Shown piece by piece: positions 34,391 through 41,788 of a DNA stretch of 64,000 nucleotides (the first letter of the stretch is position 1; every line of letters starts with the position of its first letter). Under the pieces are notes generated by a model. The model worked only from the letters and a program-made list of their open reading frames with translations, had not been told where the DNA came from and made no database searches. Origin of the DNA: Evtepia gabavorous (GTDB taxonomy: Bacteria > Bacillota > Clostridia > Oscillospirales > Oscillospiraceae). Both the position numbers and the translations under genes were made by a program. The DNA is taken from NCBI RefSeq assembly GCF_003425665.1, contig NZ_QQRQ01000007.1, positions 55,749-119,748 on the forward strand, read 5' to 3'.

Positions 34391-35520
34391 AAACTTTGGA
34401 GATGATGATTCAGACACTCTGTCAGGCAGGTCGCTGTCCGGAAGAAACCATTCGGTCCAGTGTGAAAGAGACGGGCAAGCCTGCCGTGGGCTGTTTCCCT
34501 CTCTTCGTTCCAGAGGAGCTGGTCTATGCTGCCGGGTTCCTGCCGGTGGGGCTATGGGGGGGCATTTCCTCTTTCCAGAAGTCCAATCAGTACATTCAGA
34601 GCTTTGCCTGCTCTATCATGCGGGCCAACCTGGAACTGGGGCTCTCTGGAAAATATGATATGTTGAAGGCTGCGCTCATTCCGTCCCAGTGTGATACGCT
34701 GAAATGCGTTTGTGAAAACTTTAAGGTGGCGGTGCCCAAGGTCCCCGTCATCGGCGTCACCATTCCCAATAACCGGACCATTCAGGCAGCCCATGGGCAG
34801 TTGCTGGATGAGTTTGACTATCTGTCCCAGGCGCTGGAGCAGGTGCAGACAGCGGACTGCCGCCCCATGCCTCTGGAAGAGGCATTTGCGGTCTATGAGG
34901 AATACCGGGCCGTTATGATGGAATTCATTAACACTGTCCCAGATTACTTAACAACCATCTCTCCTAAAGTTCGTCACCTGATTCTGAAGGCAGCTTGGTT
35001 CATGGATAAAAAATACTATACCGCCCAGATGCGGGAACTGTTGGACGCGCTGAAAGCGCGGCCTAAGGAGGATTTTACTGGCAAGAAATTTTTGGTCACT
35101 GGTATCATGCTGGACGCGGAACCGGTTCTGGAGCTTCTGGAGGAGCTGGGGGTGGCGGTAGTGGATGACCTTCTCTGCCATGAATCCATGCAGTTCCGTA
35201 CGCCAACCCGCGCTGGCGGAACCGTAGAGTCCAAACTGGCCTATCGTTTCCTGGACCTGAAGGGAGCCTCTCCTCTCTATGAGCCGAGAAAGCCCCGTGG
35301 AGACCTGCTCGCGCAGCTGGCCAGGGAGCGAGGAGCAGATGGCGTGTTATTCTGCCTGATGAAGTTCTGCGACCCGGAAGCTTTTGACCATCCCTTGGTC
35401 AAGAAAGACTTGGCAGCCCAGGGAATCCCTCTGCTGAGCATAGAGCACGACCAACTCGTCGAATCCACAGAGCAGCTTCGCACCAGAATACAGGGATTTT
35501 TGGAAATTAATCTGTCTTAA
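34387..35520 (+). CDS. 2-hydroxyacyl-CoA dehydratase, beta-type subunit
   Basis: The protein has 377 residues and is the partner of the gene upstream, overlapping it by ATGA. Family features are VGCFPLFVPEELVYAAGFLP near the N-terminus, QSFACSIMRANLELGL, and LIPSQCDTLKCVCENF with cluster Cys, and the C-terminal GADGVLFCLMKFCDPEAFD. It likely holds the second cluster and forms the heterodimer active site. The activator gene follows 23 bases later. Confidence 0.91.
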   Translation: MKTLEMMIQTLCQAGRCPEETIRSSVKETGKPAVGCFPLFVPEELVYAAGFLPVGLWGGISSFQKSNQYIQSFACSIMRANLELGLSGKYDMLKAALIPSQCDTLKCVCENFKVAVPKVPVIGVTIPNNRTIQAAHGQLLDEFDYLSQALEQVQTADCRPMPLEEAFAVYEEYRAVMMEFINTVPDYLTTISPKVRHLILKAAWFMDKKYYTAQMRELLDALKARPKEDFTGKKFLVTGIMLDAEPVLELLEELGVAVVDDLLCHESMQFRTPTRAGGTVESKLAYRFLDLKGASPLYEPRKPRGDLLAQLARERGADGVLFCLMKFCDPEAFDHPLVKKDLAAQGIPLLSIEHDQLVESTEQLRTRIQGFLEINLS

Positions 35521-35543
35521 AGAAGATAAAAGGAGAGATTGCG

Positions 35544-36326
35544 GTGTATTTGGGATTGGATATTGGTTCCTCTTCGTCAAAGGCAGTTCTGCTGGGAGAA
35601 AATCAGGAATCCTTGGCGGCCCAGGTGGTGAATTTGGGCACGGGCACCAAGGGTGTGGGGCAGGTGCTGGAGGCAGTCTATCGCCAGGCGGGGATTGGGC
35701 CAGAAGAGGTTCGTTATACGGTGGTAACAGGCTATGGACGTATGACTTACCAGGGGGCGGATCGGCAAATTACGGAGATCAGCTGCCACGCCAAAGGAGT
35801 TTTTCACCTCTCCTCCTCTGCCCGAACCATTGTGGATGTGGGCGGGCAAGACACCAAGGTCATTCGTCTGGGGCAGGATGGAAGCGTGGAGAACTTCGTC
35901 ATGAACGACAAATGCGCCGCCGGGACGGGCCGTTTTTTGGAAGTAATGGCCCGGGTGCTGGACTGCCCCATTGCCTCCCTCTCCCAGCTGGCCCAACAGG
36001 GAGAGGAAGTGGTTCCCATCAGCAATCTCTGCACGGTATTCGCTGAATCAGAGGTCATCTCCCACCTCTCCGCCGGTGTGTCCCAGGCCAATGTGGCGGC
36101 GGGTGCCATCGCATCCATTGCCACACGGATCACCGGGATGGCTGGGCGTGTCGGGGTGGAGCCGCAGGTGGTTATGACGGGCGGCGGCGCACTGAATGGC
36201 GCTTTGGTGGAGGCCTTAAGCAAAAGTTTGGGGCATCCCGTTTGCATTTTGGACAATCCTCAGGTGATGGGGGCCTTGGGTGCGGCAGTTTTTGCCTGGG
36301 AAAGCGCCCAAAAACAGCATAATTGA
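35544..36326 (+). CDS. Activator ATPase of 2-hydroxyacyl-CoA dehydratase
   Basis: It is a homodimeric ASKHA ATPase with a bridging [4Fe-4S] cluster that fires one electron into the dehydratase. It has 260 residues from a GTG at 35544 (AAAGGAGAG upstream). The phosphate loops are LGLDIGSSSSKAVLL and DVGGQDTKVIRL; the two cluster Cys lie in NDKCAAGTGRFLE and SNLCTVFAESE; adenosine site VMTGGGALNGAL. It is last in the operon, whereas it is often first in known clusters. A strong terminator follows. Confidence 0.93.
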   Translation: MYLGLDIGSSSSKAVLLGENQESLAAQVVNLGTGTKGVGQVLEAVYRQAGIGPEEVRYTVVTGYGRMTYQGADRQITEISCHAKGVFHLSSSARTIVDVGGQDTKVIRLGQDGSVENFVMNDKCAAGTGRFLEVMARVLDCPIASLSQLAQQGEEVVPISNLCTVFAESEVISHLSAGVSQANVAAGAIASIATRITGMAGRVGVEPQVVMTGGGALNGALVEALSKSLGHPVCILDNPQVMGALGAAVFAWESAQKQHN

Positions 36327-36328
36327 GT

Positions 36329-36366
36329 AGCCGCCGACGGAAGAATGCTCCGTCGGCGGCCTTTTC
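36329..36366 (+). terminator. Strong intrinsic terminator
   Basis: GCCGCCGACGGA and TCCGTCGGCGGC around AGAATGC, followed by CTTTTC. Confidence 0.9.
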
Positions 36367-36367
36367 A

Positions 36368-36396
36368 TTGACTTTGTATAGGCAGGCCGGTATACT
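36368..36396 (+). promoter_or_regulatory. Sigma-A promoter of the macrodomain operon
   Basis: TTGACT (36368-36373), 17 bases, TATACT (36391-36396): near consensus. Confidence 0.8.
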
Positions 36397-36432
36397 GGGC
36401 TGTAGAAACACCAGAGAAAGGGGGCAATTTGT

Positions 36433-36948
36433 GTGCCACTTACGATTGTAAAACAGGACATTACCACGATGCATGTGGATGTCATTGTCAATGCGGCCAA
36501 TTCCGCTCTGGCCCCTGGAGGAGGGGTCTGCGGTGCGATTTTTGCCGCAGCAGGGTATGCGGAGATGGCGCGTGCCTGCCGGAAGTTGGGAGGCTGTCCC
36601 ACAGGACAGGCAGTGATGACAGAAGGGTTTGCACTGCCAGCGCAGGCGGTGATCCACACGGTGGGCCCCATTTGGCGCGGGGGAGAGGCGGGAGAGGCCG
36701 TGCTTCTGGGCAGCTGCTATCGTACCTCCCTTACTTTGGCGGCAGAGGCGGGCTTTCATTCCATTGCCTTTCCTCTGATTTCCGCCGGTATTTATGGCTA
36801 TCCCCTGAAGCAGGCGTTGGAGATTGCCGTGTCTTCGATGCAGGCATTTCTCACCGAACATGAGATGCAAATCTATTTGACGGTGCTGGAGGAGAAACTG
36901 ATCCCACTGGCGGAGTCGTTTTTGCGGAGAAAAGGGGAGGAAGTATAG
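36433..36948 (+). CDS. Macrodomain protein (O-acetyl-ADP-ribose deacetylase type)
   Basis: The protein has 171 residues from a GTG at 36433. The ADP-ribose pocket shows as [27 protein letters not shown] and [13 protein letters not shown]. Proteins of this class remove ADP-ribosyl groups or hydrolyse O-acetyl-ADP-ribose. It is first gene of a tight run of five plus-strand genes concerned with damaged metabolites and oxidants; a Nudix gene starts one base after its stop. Confidence 0.9.
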   Translation: MPLTIVKQDITTMHVDVIVNAANSALAPGGGVCGAIFAAAGYAEMARACRKLGGCPTGQAVMTEGFALPAQAVIHTVGPIWRGGEAGEAVLLGSCYRTSLTLAAEAGFHSIAFPLISAGIYGYPLKQALEIAVSSMQAFLTEHEMQIYLTVLEEKLIPLAESFLRRKGEEV

Positions 36949-36949
36949 C

Positions 36950-37348
36950 ATGACAGAAGTGGTTGCGGCCTTGATTTGGGAAGGAGACCGCTTCTTGGCC
37001 TGTCAGCGCCCACCTGACAAGGCTCGAGGCCTGCTGTGGGAATTTGTGGGTGGCAAGGTGGAGCCGGGGGAAACCAAAGAGGCTGCCTTGGTGCGGGAAT
37101 GTCAGGAGGAGCTGGGCGTCGTTGTGTCAGTGGGGGATCTGTTTATGGAAGTCACCCATTCGTATCCCGACCTTACTGTGCATCTGACCTTGTTCCATGC
37201 GGTGATCGTGCAGGGAGAGCCCCAAAAGTTGGAGCACCAGGACATTCGCTGGATCACCCGAGAAGAGATTTCTCAATACCCCTTTTGTCCGGCTGATGAT
37301 GTGATTTTGGCCCGTTTGCAGGCAGGGGAGAGGGGAGCGCAGAAATGA
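36950..37348 (+). CDS. Nudix (MutT-type) pyrophosphohydrolase
   Basis: It hydrolyses nucleoside-diphosphate-linked substrates, with MutT-type cleaning of oxidised dNTPs the best guess. It has 132 residues. The Nudix box is complete: GKVEPGETKEAALVRECQEE followed by LGV. The gene starts one base after the macrodomain stop and overlaps the next by four bases, so the three are coupled. Confidence 0.93.
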   Translation: MTEVVAALIWEGDRFLACQRPPDKARGLLWEFVGGKVEPGETKEAALVRECQEELGVVVSVGDLFMEVTHSYPDLTVHLTLFHAVIVQGEPQKLEHQDIRWITREEISQYPFCPADDVILARLQAGERGAQK

Positions 37349-38103
37349 TTCTTTATTTTTCAGGAACAGGAAACAGCCGGTACGCGGCAGAGTTTTTGGC
37401 CCAGGCATTGGGAGACCAGGCGGAGGATGTAGGACTCTGGATCAAGGAGAGGCGAAAGGGTGAATTTCGCGCTGACCGTCCCTGGGTGGTTGTGGCCCCT
37501 ACCTACGGATGGCAGCTGCCCCATGTGCTGATGGAGTTCCTCCAAACGGCGGAGTTTTCCGGCAGTCAGATGGTATACTTTGTCATGACCTGTGGGGGAG
37601 ATATTGGAAACGCAGCCCAAAGCATCCAGTCCCTTTGCAGGAGAAAGGGACTTGCCTATCAGGGGGTGCTGGAGGTGATTATGCCGGAGAACTATATTGC
37701 TCTCTTCTCCGCGCCGGAAAAAGCGGAAGCCCAGGCCATTTTGAGGAAAGCACTGCCGACCCTGAACCAGGGAGCGGTTTGGATTGCAGAGGGAAAGCCC
37801 TTTCCGGAGAAGCGGGTAACCTGTCTGGACCGCCTGAAGAGCGGGCTGGTCAATCGAGTATTCTACCAGTTTGTGATTCGGGCGAAGCCTTTTTACAGCA
37901 CAGAGGCCTGCACTGGCTGTGGCCGCTGTGTAGAGCTCTGCCCCCTGAATAATATTCACTTGGCAGAGCGGCATCCCCATTGGGGGAATCGATGTACCCA
38001 TTGTATGGCTTGTATCTGTGGATGTCCCGCAGAGGCCGTCGAGTATGGACGCCGGAGCCGGGGAAAGGTGCGCTATTGGTGTCCAGAAGACCACAGGGCA
38101 TGA
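37345..38103 (+). CDS. EFR1-type flavodoxin-ferredoxin fusion protein
   Basis: This is a redox carrier of 252 residues. The N-terminal flavodoxin-like domain begins with the FMN loop FSGTGNSRYAAEFL. The C-terminus has two [4Fe-4S] motifs, CTGCGRCVELCP and CTHCMACICGCP. Such EFR1 proteins are common in clostridia; partners are unknown. The ATG overlaps the Nudix gene stop. Confidence 0.9.
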   Translation: MILYFSGTGNSRYAAEFLAQALGDQAEDVGLWIKERRKGEFRADRPWVVVAPTYGWQLPHVLMEFLQTAEFSGSQMVYFVMTCGGDIGNAAQSIQSLCRRKGLAYQGVLEVIMPENYIALFSAPEKAEAQAILRKALPTLNQGAVWIAEGKPFPEKRVTCLDRLKSGLVNRVFYQFVIRAKPFYSTEACTGCGRCVELCPLNNIHLAERHPHWGNRCTHCMACICGCPAEAVEYGRRSRGKVRYWCPEDHRA

Positions 38104-38139
38104 ATCAGAGATATATGCCCTATGAAAGGAGGAAAGCAG

Positions 38140-38919
38140 ATGCGGCTGATTATTTCACCGGCCAAGAAAATGAAGGTGGACACCGACAGCTTTCCTTGTC
38201 ACAGGCTTCCGGCGTTTTTGCCCCAAACCCAGGAAATTTTGGCGCGTCTGCAGACGATGTCGGGACAGGAACTGAAATCCCTTTGGAAGTGCAGTGACAA
38301 AATTGCTTTGCTGAACCAGCAGCGGCTGGCCTGCATGGACCTGCATCGTATGTTGACACCGGCGATCCTTGCTTACGAGGGAATTCAATATCAGTACATG
38401 GCACCTGGTGTGTTTAACCAGGAAGAACTGGCCTATGTGGAAGAGCATCTGCGGATTCTGTCAGGGTTTTACGGCCTTCTGCGCCCCTTTGATGGGGTGA
38501 CGCCTTACCGTTTGGAAATGCAGGCCAAACTCGCCGTGTCCGGTGCCAAGGATCTTTACGCCTATTGGGGGGATACCTTGGCCAAGGCCCTTTCTCGGGA
38601 GACGCGGGTGATTGTCAACCTGGCATCAAAGGAGTACAGTCGTTGTATCGCGGCATACTTGCCCCCGGAAGTCACGATGATTACTTGCATTTTCGGGGAG
38701 GAGAAGGATGGAACCGTGGTGGAGAAGGGAACCCTCTGCAAAATGGCGCGCGGAGAGATGGTTCGCTATCTGGCCCAGGTCCAAGGGAAAACGCCGGAGC
38801 AAATGAAGGCATTTGACCGCTTAGGCTACCAATTTCGTCCCGACCGATCCGATGAGATAACCTATGTATTTTGTAAGGAGGATAAAGCCAATGTTGGAAG
38901 TTGGAACGAAAGCGCCTGA
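38140..38919 (+). CDS. yaaA: YaaA-family peroxide stress protein
   Basis: YaaA lowers free iron during hydrogen peroxide stress in E. coli and has DNA-binding properties. It has 259 residues from the ATG at 38140 (AAAGGAGG upstream); a start at 38122 has no site. Family motifs are MRLIISPAKKM, LPAFLPQTQEIL, YGLLRPFDGVTPYRLEM and NLASKEYSR. Its 3' end overlaps the peroxiredoxin gene by 29 bases. Confidence 0.93.
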   Translation: MRLIISPAKKMKVDTDSFPCHRLPAFLPQTQEILARLQTMSGQELKSLWKCSDKIALLNQQRLACMDLHRMLTPAILAYEGIQYQYMAPGVFNQEELAYVEEHLRILSGFYGLLRPFDGVTPYRLEMQAKLAVSGAKDLYAYWGDTLAKALSRETRVIVNLASKEYSRCIAAYLPPEVTMITCIFGEEKDGTVVEKGTLCKMARGEMVRYLAQVQGKTPEQMKAFDRLGYQFRPDRSDEITYVFCKEDKANVGSWNESA

Positions 38920-39370
38920 TTTTATACTGCCGGACCAGCACGGCAATCCGGTTCGATTGTCTGATTTTTTGGGACAGAAGGTGGTCCTGTACTTCTATCC
39001 TCGGGATAACACCCCAGGTTGTACCAGGCAGGCCTGTGCGTTTGGGGTTGCCTATGGGCAGTTGCAGGCGAAGGGCGTGGTTGTAATTGGTATCAGTAAA
39101 GATACTGTCACCTCCCATGAAAAATTCGCGGCGAAGCATGCGCTTCCCTTCCTGATCCTGTCTGATCCAGAGCATCGGGTGATTGAGGCGTATGATGTCT
39201 GGAAAGAGAAGAAGCTCTACGGAAAGGTCAGCATGGGAACCGTGCGTGCCACCTATATCATGGATGAGAACGGCGTTATTGAAGCGGCTATGCCCAAAGT
39301 AAAACCAGATACCAATGCATCGGAAATCCTGGCCTACCTGGAAAAGAAGAACGCCGCAGACATTCAATAA
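38891..39370 (+). CDS. bcp: Thioredoxin-dependent peroxiredoxin, BCP family
   Basis: It reduces hydroperoxides. The ATG at 38891, behind AAGGAGG inside the yaaA end, gives 159 residues. The peroxidatic Cys lies in PRDNTPGCTRQACAF with the resolving Cys five residues on, the atypical 2-Cys pattern. FLILSDPEHRVIEAYDVW and TYIMDENGVIE are family segments. It is last gene of the stress operon, ending at the hairpin at 39427-39475. Confidence 0.95.
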   Translation: MLEVGTKAPDFILPDQHGNPVRLSDFLGQKVVLYFYPRDNTPGCTRQACAFGVAYGQLQAKGVVVIGISKDTVTSHEKFAAKHALPFLILSDPEHRVIEAYDVWKEKKLYGKVSMGTVRATYIMDENGVIEAAMPKVKPDTNASEILAYLEKKNAADIQ

Positions 39371-39426
39371 AGTGTCTTCTTCCCGTAAGAGGGAAAGACA
39401 GTTTTATCATGATACTCTGGTCTAAA

Positions 39427-39475
39427 ACATGAAATAACCGGTGAGGGAATTCTTTCCTCACCGGTTATTTCATGT
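39427..39475. terminator. Long palindromic bidirectional terminator
   Basis: About 20-bp arms (ACATGAAATAACCGGTGAGG and its complement) around a short loop. It ends the stress operon on plus and overlaps the last codons of the small minus-strand gene. Confidence 0.85.
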
Positions 39476-39647
39476 TTTCCTCTTGTTCCCTGGGAGTAAA
39501 AGCGTATTTCCCGCGACACAGTTCATTGAGATATTCTTTTTTGAGCCAGATTGCCAAAGCTTCTCGCTGGGTTGGTGTTAGGTCCTCTGTGGAGGTTTGA
39601 ATGCCCTGAACCCATAGGTAGCTTTCGCACCGGATGTCTTTGTCCAT
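39465..39647 (-). CDS. Small hypothetical protein
   Basis: The protein has 60 residues (LTPTQREALAIWLKKEYLNE in the middle), soluble, slightly charged. The ATG is preceded by a clear GAGGTGAT site, which argues that it is real. The stop codon lies inside the hairpin described above. I do not recognise it. It is divergent from the serine recombinase gene with about 90 bases between, so a role linked to the recombinase is possible but unproven. Confidence 0.6.
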   Translation of the reverse strand: MDKDIRCESYLWVQGIQTSTEDLTPTQREALAIWLKKEYLNELCRGKYAFTPREQEENMK

Positions 39648-39740
39648 GCTGGATCACCTCTCTGCAAGTACATTATGCATGGAGAGGGGGATTCTTTCCT
39701 GTGTTTTCACATAGGTTTTGAAGCAGAGAGGGGGAGCAGT

Positions 39741-41165
39741 ATGGAAACATGGCAGGAAGCCGCATGTTATATCCGCGTGTCCACGGAGGATCAGACGGAA
39801 TATTCTCCAGAGGCGCAGCACCGGGCGCTGGAACACTATGCCAGGCAGCACCAGCTGACGATTTCTCCGGAGCATGTGTACATTGACGCTGGCATCTCTG
39901 GCCGCAGGGCGGAAACGCGTCCCGCCTTTATGGCCATGATTGCAGCGGCGAAGAAACGTCCGCCTCCGTTTTCTGTGATCTTGGTTCATAAGTTCGACCG
40001 TTTTGCCCGGAACCGGGAGGACAGTATCGTCTATAAATCTATGCTGCGGCGGCAGTGCGGAGTGCAAGTTGTCAGTATCACAGAACACCTGGAAGACGAC
40101 AAAATGAGCCTGATTTTAGAAGCCATGCTGGAGGCTATGGCGGAATATTACTCGATTAATTTAGGGGATGAGGTGCGAAAGGGGATGCGGGAGAAAGCCC
40201 GCCGGGGCGAACTACAGACGGCCCCACCTTTTGGTTATGGGGTGAAGGACAACATACTCCAGCCAGTTCCCCGGGAGGCTTTTGTGGTACAGGAGATTTA
40301 CCGGCGCTTTTTAGCGGGGGAGGCTATGGTATCCATTGCCCGATGGACCCAGCAGATGGGGATGCTGACCCACCGCGGGAATCCCCTGGACAGCCGAAGC
40401 ATTCGGTACATTCTTTCCAACCCGGTTTACGTGGGAAAGCTGCGTTGGCATGGGGAGGGAGAACAAGAAGGCGGGTCGATGCTGGTACAGGGAAAGCATA
40501 CGCCGCTGATTGAGGAGTCGGTCTTTCAGGCTGCCGGGATTCGTTTGGATGCACAGGTGGCACGTTCTTCAAAGCATGCCCGACCTTGGGGGGAGAGGAA
40601 ACACTGGCTGGCCGGTTTGGCCCGCTGTGGAGCCTGTGGGAGCGGTCTTGTTTTTTCGAAACCTCACTATCTCACATGTGGACGATATACGAAAGGGAAA
40701 TGTAGTGTTTCACAGCATATTGTGGCGGAGACGTTAGAGGCTGCGGTCTTATCCCGTATGCGTTTGGATGCGGCGGGGAAAACACGGTTTTCTGTGCAAC
40801 CAGTGGTATCTGACACCCAGCGCCAGCAGGAGGCTCTGAGAATGGAGTTAGCGGCTCTGGAAAAAAAGTTACAGCGGTTACGGGATGCGTTTCTGTGCGG
40901 TGCGGAAGGAATCCAGGAGTATAAGCGGGAAAAGGAACGTTTGACAGCGCAGGCAAATCATCTCCGACAAGAATTGCTCTCTTCCAGCCGGGAGGTATGT
41001 GCGGCCTCGGAGCAACATGACGAGATACAGAAAATTGTAACCACATTGGAGGACCCTACCTCTGGCACGGAGGAGAAATACCGGGCTGCCCACCATGTAT
41101 TGGAATCCTGTATCTGGAACAAGGAGGAGGGGGTGGTTCGGCTGGTCTATCGTCTTCGGCTGTAA
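39741..41165 (+). CDS. Large serine recombinase
   Basis: The protein has 474 residues from the ATG at 39741 (GAGGGGGAG upstream). The N-terminal resolvase domain has the catalytic Ser in YIRVSTEDQTEYSPEAQ and Arg residues in FDRFARNRED. A recombinase domain (FGYGVKDN, SIRYILSNPVYVGKL), a zinc ribbon (CGACGSGLVF...YLTCGRYTKGKC) and a C-terminal coiled coil (residues ~375-440) follow, the layout of phage-type integrases and of SpoIVCA, which excises the skin element. No phage genes surround it. It ends 36 bases before the cut edge of a cotJC-like gene. Confidence 0.93.
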   Translation: METWQEAACYIRVSTEDQTEYSPEAQHRALEHYARQHQLTISPEHVYIDAGISGRRAETRPAFMAMIAAAKKRPPPFSVILVHKFDRFARNREDSIVYKSMLRRQCGVQVVSITEHLEDDKMSLILEAMLEAMAEYYSINLGDEVRKGMREKARRGELQTAPPFGYGVKDNILQPVPREAFVVQEIYRRFLAGEAMVSIARWTQQMGMLTHRGNPLDSRSIRYILSNPVYVGKLRWHGEGEQEGGSMLVQGKHTPLIEESVFQAAGIRLDAQVARSSKHARPWGERKHWLAGLARCGACGSGLVFSKPHYLTCGRYTKGKCSVSQHIVAETLEAAVLSRMRLDAAGKTRFSVQPVVSDTQRQQEALRMELAALEKKLQRLRDAFLCGAEGIQEYKREKERLTAQANHLRQELLSSSREVCAASEQHDEIQKIVTTLEDPTSGTEEKYRAAHHVLESCIWNKEEGVVRLVYRLRL

Positions 41166-41726
41166 TCCGGAGAAAAGTTTCTTGTACGCAATCGTAGCCT
41201 ATTGCACTCAGGTGGTCCTGACGGGGAGCTGGGCGCCTCCCTGCGGTATCTCTCCCAGCGCTACGCCATGCCCTATCCACAGATTCAAGGCTTGCTGACG
41301 GACATCGGCACAGAGGAGTTGGGGCATCTGGAAATGGTGGCATCCATCGTACACCAGCTGACCCGAAATCTGACGGATGAGCAGATTCAAAGTGATCCGG
41401 CCTTTGCCTCCTATTTTGTGGACCACACCACAGGGATCTATCCCACGGCAGCTTCTGGGTTCCCCTGGACGGCGGCCTCCATCGGTGTAAAAGGAGATCC
41501 TATCTGCGATTTGACCGAAGATATGGCAGCAGAACAGAAAGCCAGAGTAACCTATGACAACATTCTGCGGTTAGCCAAAGATGATCCCGATGTCACCGAT
41601 GTGATTCGCTTTCTGCGGGAACGGGAAATTGTGCATTTCCAGCGTTTTGGCAGCGCGGTGCAAATGGTGCGGGAACACTTGGATCAGAAAAACGTGTATT
41701 ACACCAACCCTGCTTTTGACCAATAA
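41166..41726 (+). pseudogene. cotJC: 5'-truncated CotJC-type manganese catalase gene
   Basis: The homology starts at GGPDGELGASLRYLSQRY (about 41210) and runs to the normal C-terminus. Metal-ligand segments are TDIGTEELGHLEMVAS and EDMAAEQKARVTYDNI, with REREIVHFQRF. CotJC proteins are spore-coat catalases of about 190 residues; the first 25-30 residues, including an early metal ligand region, are missing. The frame is open back to the recombinase stop at 41163, and only a TTG at 41202 could start it, without a good ribosome binding site. It is either a relic or the 3' half of a split gene rejoined by the recombinase. Confidence 0.8.
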
Positions 41727-41730
41727 AGAG

Positions 41731-41766
41731 ATGGTGGCCCAGCGGAAGAATCCGCTGGGCCACCAT
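41731..41766. terminator. Bidirectional terminator between cotJC remnant and lan cluster
   Basis: Perfect 15-bp arms ATGGTGGCCCAGCGG / CCGCTGGGCCACCAT with loop AAGAAT. Confidence 0.88.
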
Positions 41767-41788
41767 TAACCTTAGGAATTAGTTTGGC

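Noticed and set aside
39741..41165. Prophage integrase
   Set aside because: No phage structural, lysis or replication genes lie on either side.
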